A DNA stretch of 64,000 bases from JAUMBM01 sp964441755 (GTDB lineage Bacteria; Bacteroidota; Bacteroidia; Chitinophagales; Saprospiraceae), in the NCBI GenBank assembly GCA_964441755.1, contig CAYTVG010000011.1, positions 77,233 to 141,232 on the forward strand, in the 5' to 3' direction. The notes beneath the pieces are model-generated. The model did not search any database, was not told the origin of the DNA, and saw only the letters and a program-made list of their open reading frames with translations. The translations under genes and the position numbers were made by a program. Positions 62,801 through 64,000 of the stretch are shown in pieces; within the stretch, counting starts at the first letter, position 1; every line of letters starts with the position of its first letter.

Positions 62801-64000
62801 CGTAAGCTGGAATACCGAGATTACACTCTTTCAGCCAGAGGCTGCTGTCATCGCTGAGGTCAATACTTCTAATCCTTCTGACTGCGGGCTCAGCAACGGA
62901 TCAATAACTGTCAGTGTAACTGGCGGACAGGGGAATTTACTCTTCAGCATTCTCGGACCTAACGGACCATGGACCAACCAGCCGGTATTTACCGGACTCA
63001 CGCCAGGAACCTATAATGTGTGGGTCAGCAATCATGACGGTACTTGCCCCGTAAGCTGGAACACGGACATTACACTCTCCCAGCCGGAGGCTGCTGTCAT
63101 CGTTGAAGTCAATGCTTCCAATCCTTCCGACTGCGGGCTCAGCAACGGATCAATAACTGTCAGTGCAACCGGCGGACAAGGGGATTTACTCTTTAGCATC
63201 CTCGGACCTAACGGTCCATGGAGCAGCATGCCCGTGTTCGCCGATCTTGCGCCAGGAACCTACAATGTGTGGGTCAGCAATGAGGACGGCACCTGCCCCG
63301 TAAACTGGAACACGGACATTACACTCTCTCAGCCGGAGGCCGCTGTCATCGCTGAGGTCATTGCCTCCAATCCTTCTGACTGCGGGCTCAGCAACGGATC
63401 TATAACTGTCAGTGCAACCGGCGGACAAGGGGATTTACTCTTCAGCATACTAGGTCCGAACGGGCCCTGGAGCAGCACGCCCGTGTTCACTGACCTAGCG
63501 CCAGGAACCTACGATGTATGGGTAAGCAACCAAGACGGTACTTGCCCCGTAAGCTGGAATACCGAGATTACACTCTTTCAGCCAGAGGCTGCTGTCATCG
63601 CTGAGGTCAATACTTCTAATCCTTCTGACTGCGGGCTCAGCAACGGATCAATAACTGTCAGTGTAACTGGCGGACAGGGGAATTTACTCTTCAGCATTCT
63701 CGGACCTAACGGTCCATGGACCAACCAGCCGGCATTTACCGGACTCACGCCAGGAACCTACAATGTGTGGGTCAGCAATCAAGACGGCACCTGCCCCGTA
63801 AACTGGAACACGGACATTACACTCTCTCAGCCGGAGGCCGCTGTCATCGCTGAGGTCATTGCCTCCAATCCTTCTGACTGCGGGCTCAGCAACGGATCTA
63901 TAGCTATCAGTGCAACCGGCGGACAAGGAGATTTACTCTTCAGCATCCTCGGACCTAACGGTCCATGGACCAACCAGCCGGTATTTACCGGACTCGAGCC
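59853..64000 (+). CDS. Giant repeat adhesin, 3' end beyond the window
   Basis: The frame is open for 1382 codons from ATG 59853 to the window edge with no stop; it has no C-terminus here. A signal-like start (MQNALFNTIGWLLTTVVSLT, then NLQAYNC) precedes two Ig-like modules (YQWQISVDQTTWTDI, YLWEQSNDGLVWTNY). SprB-related repeats of 79-83 residues follow, each with a Cys at the start, YSIDG or FSILGPNGPW in the core and GTYNVWVSNxDGTCP at the end. The first repeats are diverged, while from about 62133 they are nearly identical. A T9SS tail is expected downstream but not seen. Probable extended cell-surface stalk or adhesin. Confidence 0.88.
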   Translation, partial: MQNALFNTIGWLLTTVVSLTNLQAYNCDNFTDGGLVAGTTDTVTTTYCNVIGSMPGILNTQSPSGGSGGEVLYQWQISVDQTTWTDINLMEGRDEHLFPSGMLGYLSSLGYNAMQTTRFRRGSRRSTCVDFVYSNVREFRVMQQVTTPGLFASTYVVCINSAAPDCVQATELAIPGMPESYIPTGGSQPLEYLWEQSNDGLVWTNYSTEALPTICPPLGTRTYFRRSVRPANSPCSYRYSNVVSIFHVLPVQMQITTVNPTCDNQNNGSISLSDIGGNDSTIISNFRFSIDNGANWQTAGTFSNLGVGTYNIIIREHETKCAGCYLTSAVCSLSATLTATPSPVIDSITAPPLGACNLPERVINIWASGGVPPLLYSIDGTNFQESSHFGNLENGTYQPTVKNSTGICSDITAAILINNPLQIVIDSFSLINPQSCGSSDGTIEIHYAHGGLPPIQYSIDGISYQTNPVFNNLQAGEYSLWVKNSDGSCASLLETVQLEDLIPPSIDSIIIDQVSDCSNIDGSLQVFATGILPIVYSIDGGQHWNSANFFQNLASGTYIVSVQYNAIGCIQTDTVDILSPTPPSVEDIIYTNTTNCNTNDGTITIIHSSTDADYLYSINGNSGPWQSHPVFTGLSAGNYEIWLSNGDGSCPIMWPSLITIEQLIPPSISNVVATNPTDCATNNGFLLVIAQGGNGSFLYSVTGIAGPWQSSPVFTGLPSGTYNVWVSNQDGTCPVSWNTDITLSQPEAAVIAEVNASNPSDCGLSNGSITVSATGGQGDLLFSILGPNGPWTNQPVFTGLTPGTYNVWVSNQDGTCPVSWNTDITLSQPEAAVIAEVIASNPSDCGLSNGSIAISATGGQGNLLFSILGPNGPWSSMPVFADLAPGTYNVWVSNQDGTCPVNWNTDITLSQPEAAVIAEVNASNPSDCGLSNGSITVSATGGQGDLLFSILGPNGPWSSTPVFTDLAPGTYDVWVSNQDGTCPVSWNTEITLFQPEAAVIAEVNTSNPSDCGLSNGSITVSVTGGQGNLLFSILGPNGPWTNQPVFTGLTPGTYNVWVSNHDGTCPVSWNTDITLSQPEAAVIVEVNASNPSDCGLSNGSITVSATGGQGDLLFSILGPNGPWSSMPVFADLAPGTYNVWVSNEDGTCPVNWNTDITLSQPEAAVIAEVIASNPSDCGLSNGSITVSATGGQGDLLFSILGPNGPWSSTPVFTDLAPGTYDVWVSNQDGTCPVSWNTEITLFQPEAAVIAEVNTSNPSDCGLSNGSITVSVTGGQGNLLFSILGPNGPWTNQPAFTGLTPGTYNVWVSNQDGTCPVNWNTDITLSQPEAAVIAEVIASNPSDCGLSNGSIAISATGGQGDLLFSILGPNGPWTNQPVFTGLE
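62133..64000 (+). repeat. Near-identical 249-bp tandem repeats with 747-bp higher-order period
   Basis: Units start (GACTGCGGGCTCAGCAAC) at 62133, 62382, 62631, 62880, 63129, 63378, 63627 and 63876, exactly 249 bp apart, and the last is cut by the window. Variants recur every third unit: WTNQPVFTG in units 1, 4 and 7; WSSMPVFAD in 2 and 5; WSSTPVFTD with ITLFQPEA in 3 and 6. So triplets of 747 bp were duplicated recently. Two diverged units at 61635 and 61884 keep the same 249-bp spacing. Confidence 0.95.

Noticed and set aside
63032..63926. Repeated minus-strand frames of 65-80 codons over the 249-bp repeats
   Set aside because: They recur only because the repeat does, and the plus-strand frame is open throughout.
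62133..64000. CRISPR array
   Set aside because: Repeats are 249 bp, directly adjacent, coding, and have no unique spacers.
59853..64000. Diversity-generating retroelement target
   Set aside because: Variation between units is block-wise and shared between units, and no reverse transcriptase gene or template repeat is visible in the window.

Overview
The window looks like a Bacteroidota chromosome, most like the Saprospiria/Lewinella-type marine gliders. That affiliation is inferred from gene content (gldKLMN, PorP/SprF proteins, SprB-repeat giants with type IX sorting tails) and from TTG-N19/20-TAnnTTTG-like promoters; no rRNA or marker phylogeny is available. No rRNA, tRNA, IS element, prophage or CRISPR array was recognised.

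Left part (1-13.3 kb). The end of a superfamily 1 helicase converges on a long minus-strand run. In transcription order the run is: a membrane protein, DUF368 protein, aroE, proline dehydrogenase, a YyaL-type thioredoxin-domain protein, porP, gldK, gldL, gldM and gldN. The porP-gldKLMN block is the core of the type IX secretion system (T9SS) and its proton-driven motor.

Middle left (13.7-27.0 kb). These are mostly plus-strand housekeeping and envelope genes: a WD40 propeller, a small beta-barrel, a Cys-rich secreted protein behind a promoter-overlapping palindrome, a NUDIX hydrolase on the minus strand, a cysteine-synthase-family enzyme, a 42-residue membrane protein joined to a sodium:solute symporter, a TPR protein, ApbE and a DEDDh exonuclease. 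The block ends in two MbnP-like lipoproteins followed by two MbnH/MauG-like di-haem peroxidases. The 0.9-kb gap after it holds a probable stand-alone structured RNA.

Centre (27.8-47.7 kb). A 2172-residue SprB-repeat protein (type A sorting tail) and a 1525-residue exported protein of unknown function lie on the minus strand, followed by prmA and folD. On the plus strand is a 1608-residue CUB/PKD/P-domain/SprB-repeat protein with a type B (gliding-associated) tail, directly followed by its likely partner, a SprF/PorP-family protein.

Right part (47.7-64 kb). After a diverged methyltransferase and a subtilase comes a five-gene plus-strand cluster of exported proteins: a helical Cys-containing protein, an outer-membrane barrel, a 1518-residue protein with three composition blocks, a fibronectin-III protein and a giant repeat adhesin that runs off the window. 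The adhesin is open from 59853 to the window edge. It carries at least eight nearly identical 249-bp units, themselves arranged in 747-bp triplets. This cluster is the best candidate here for an undescribed surface system.
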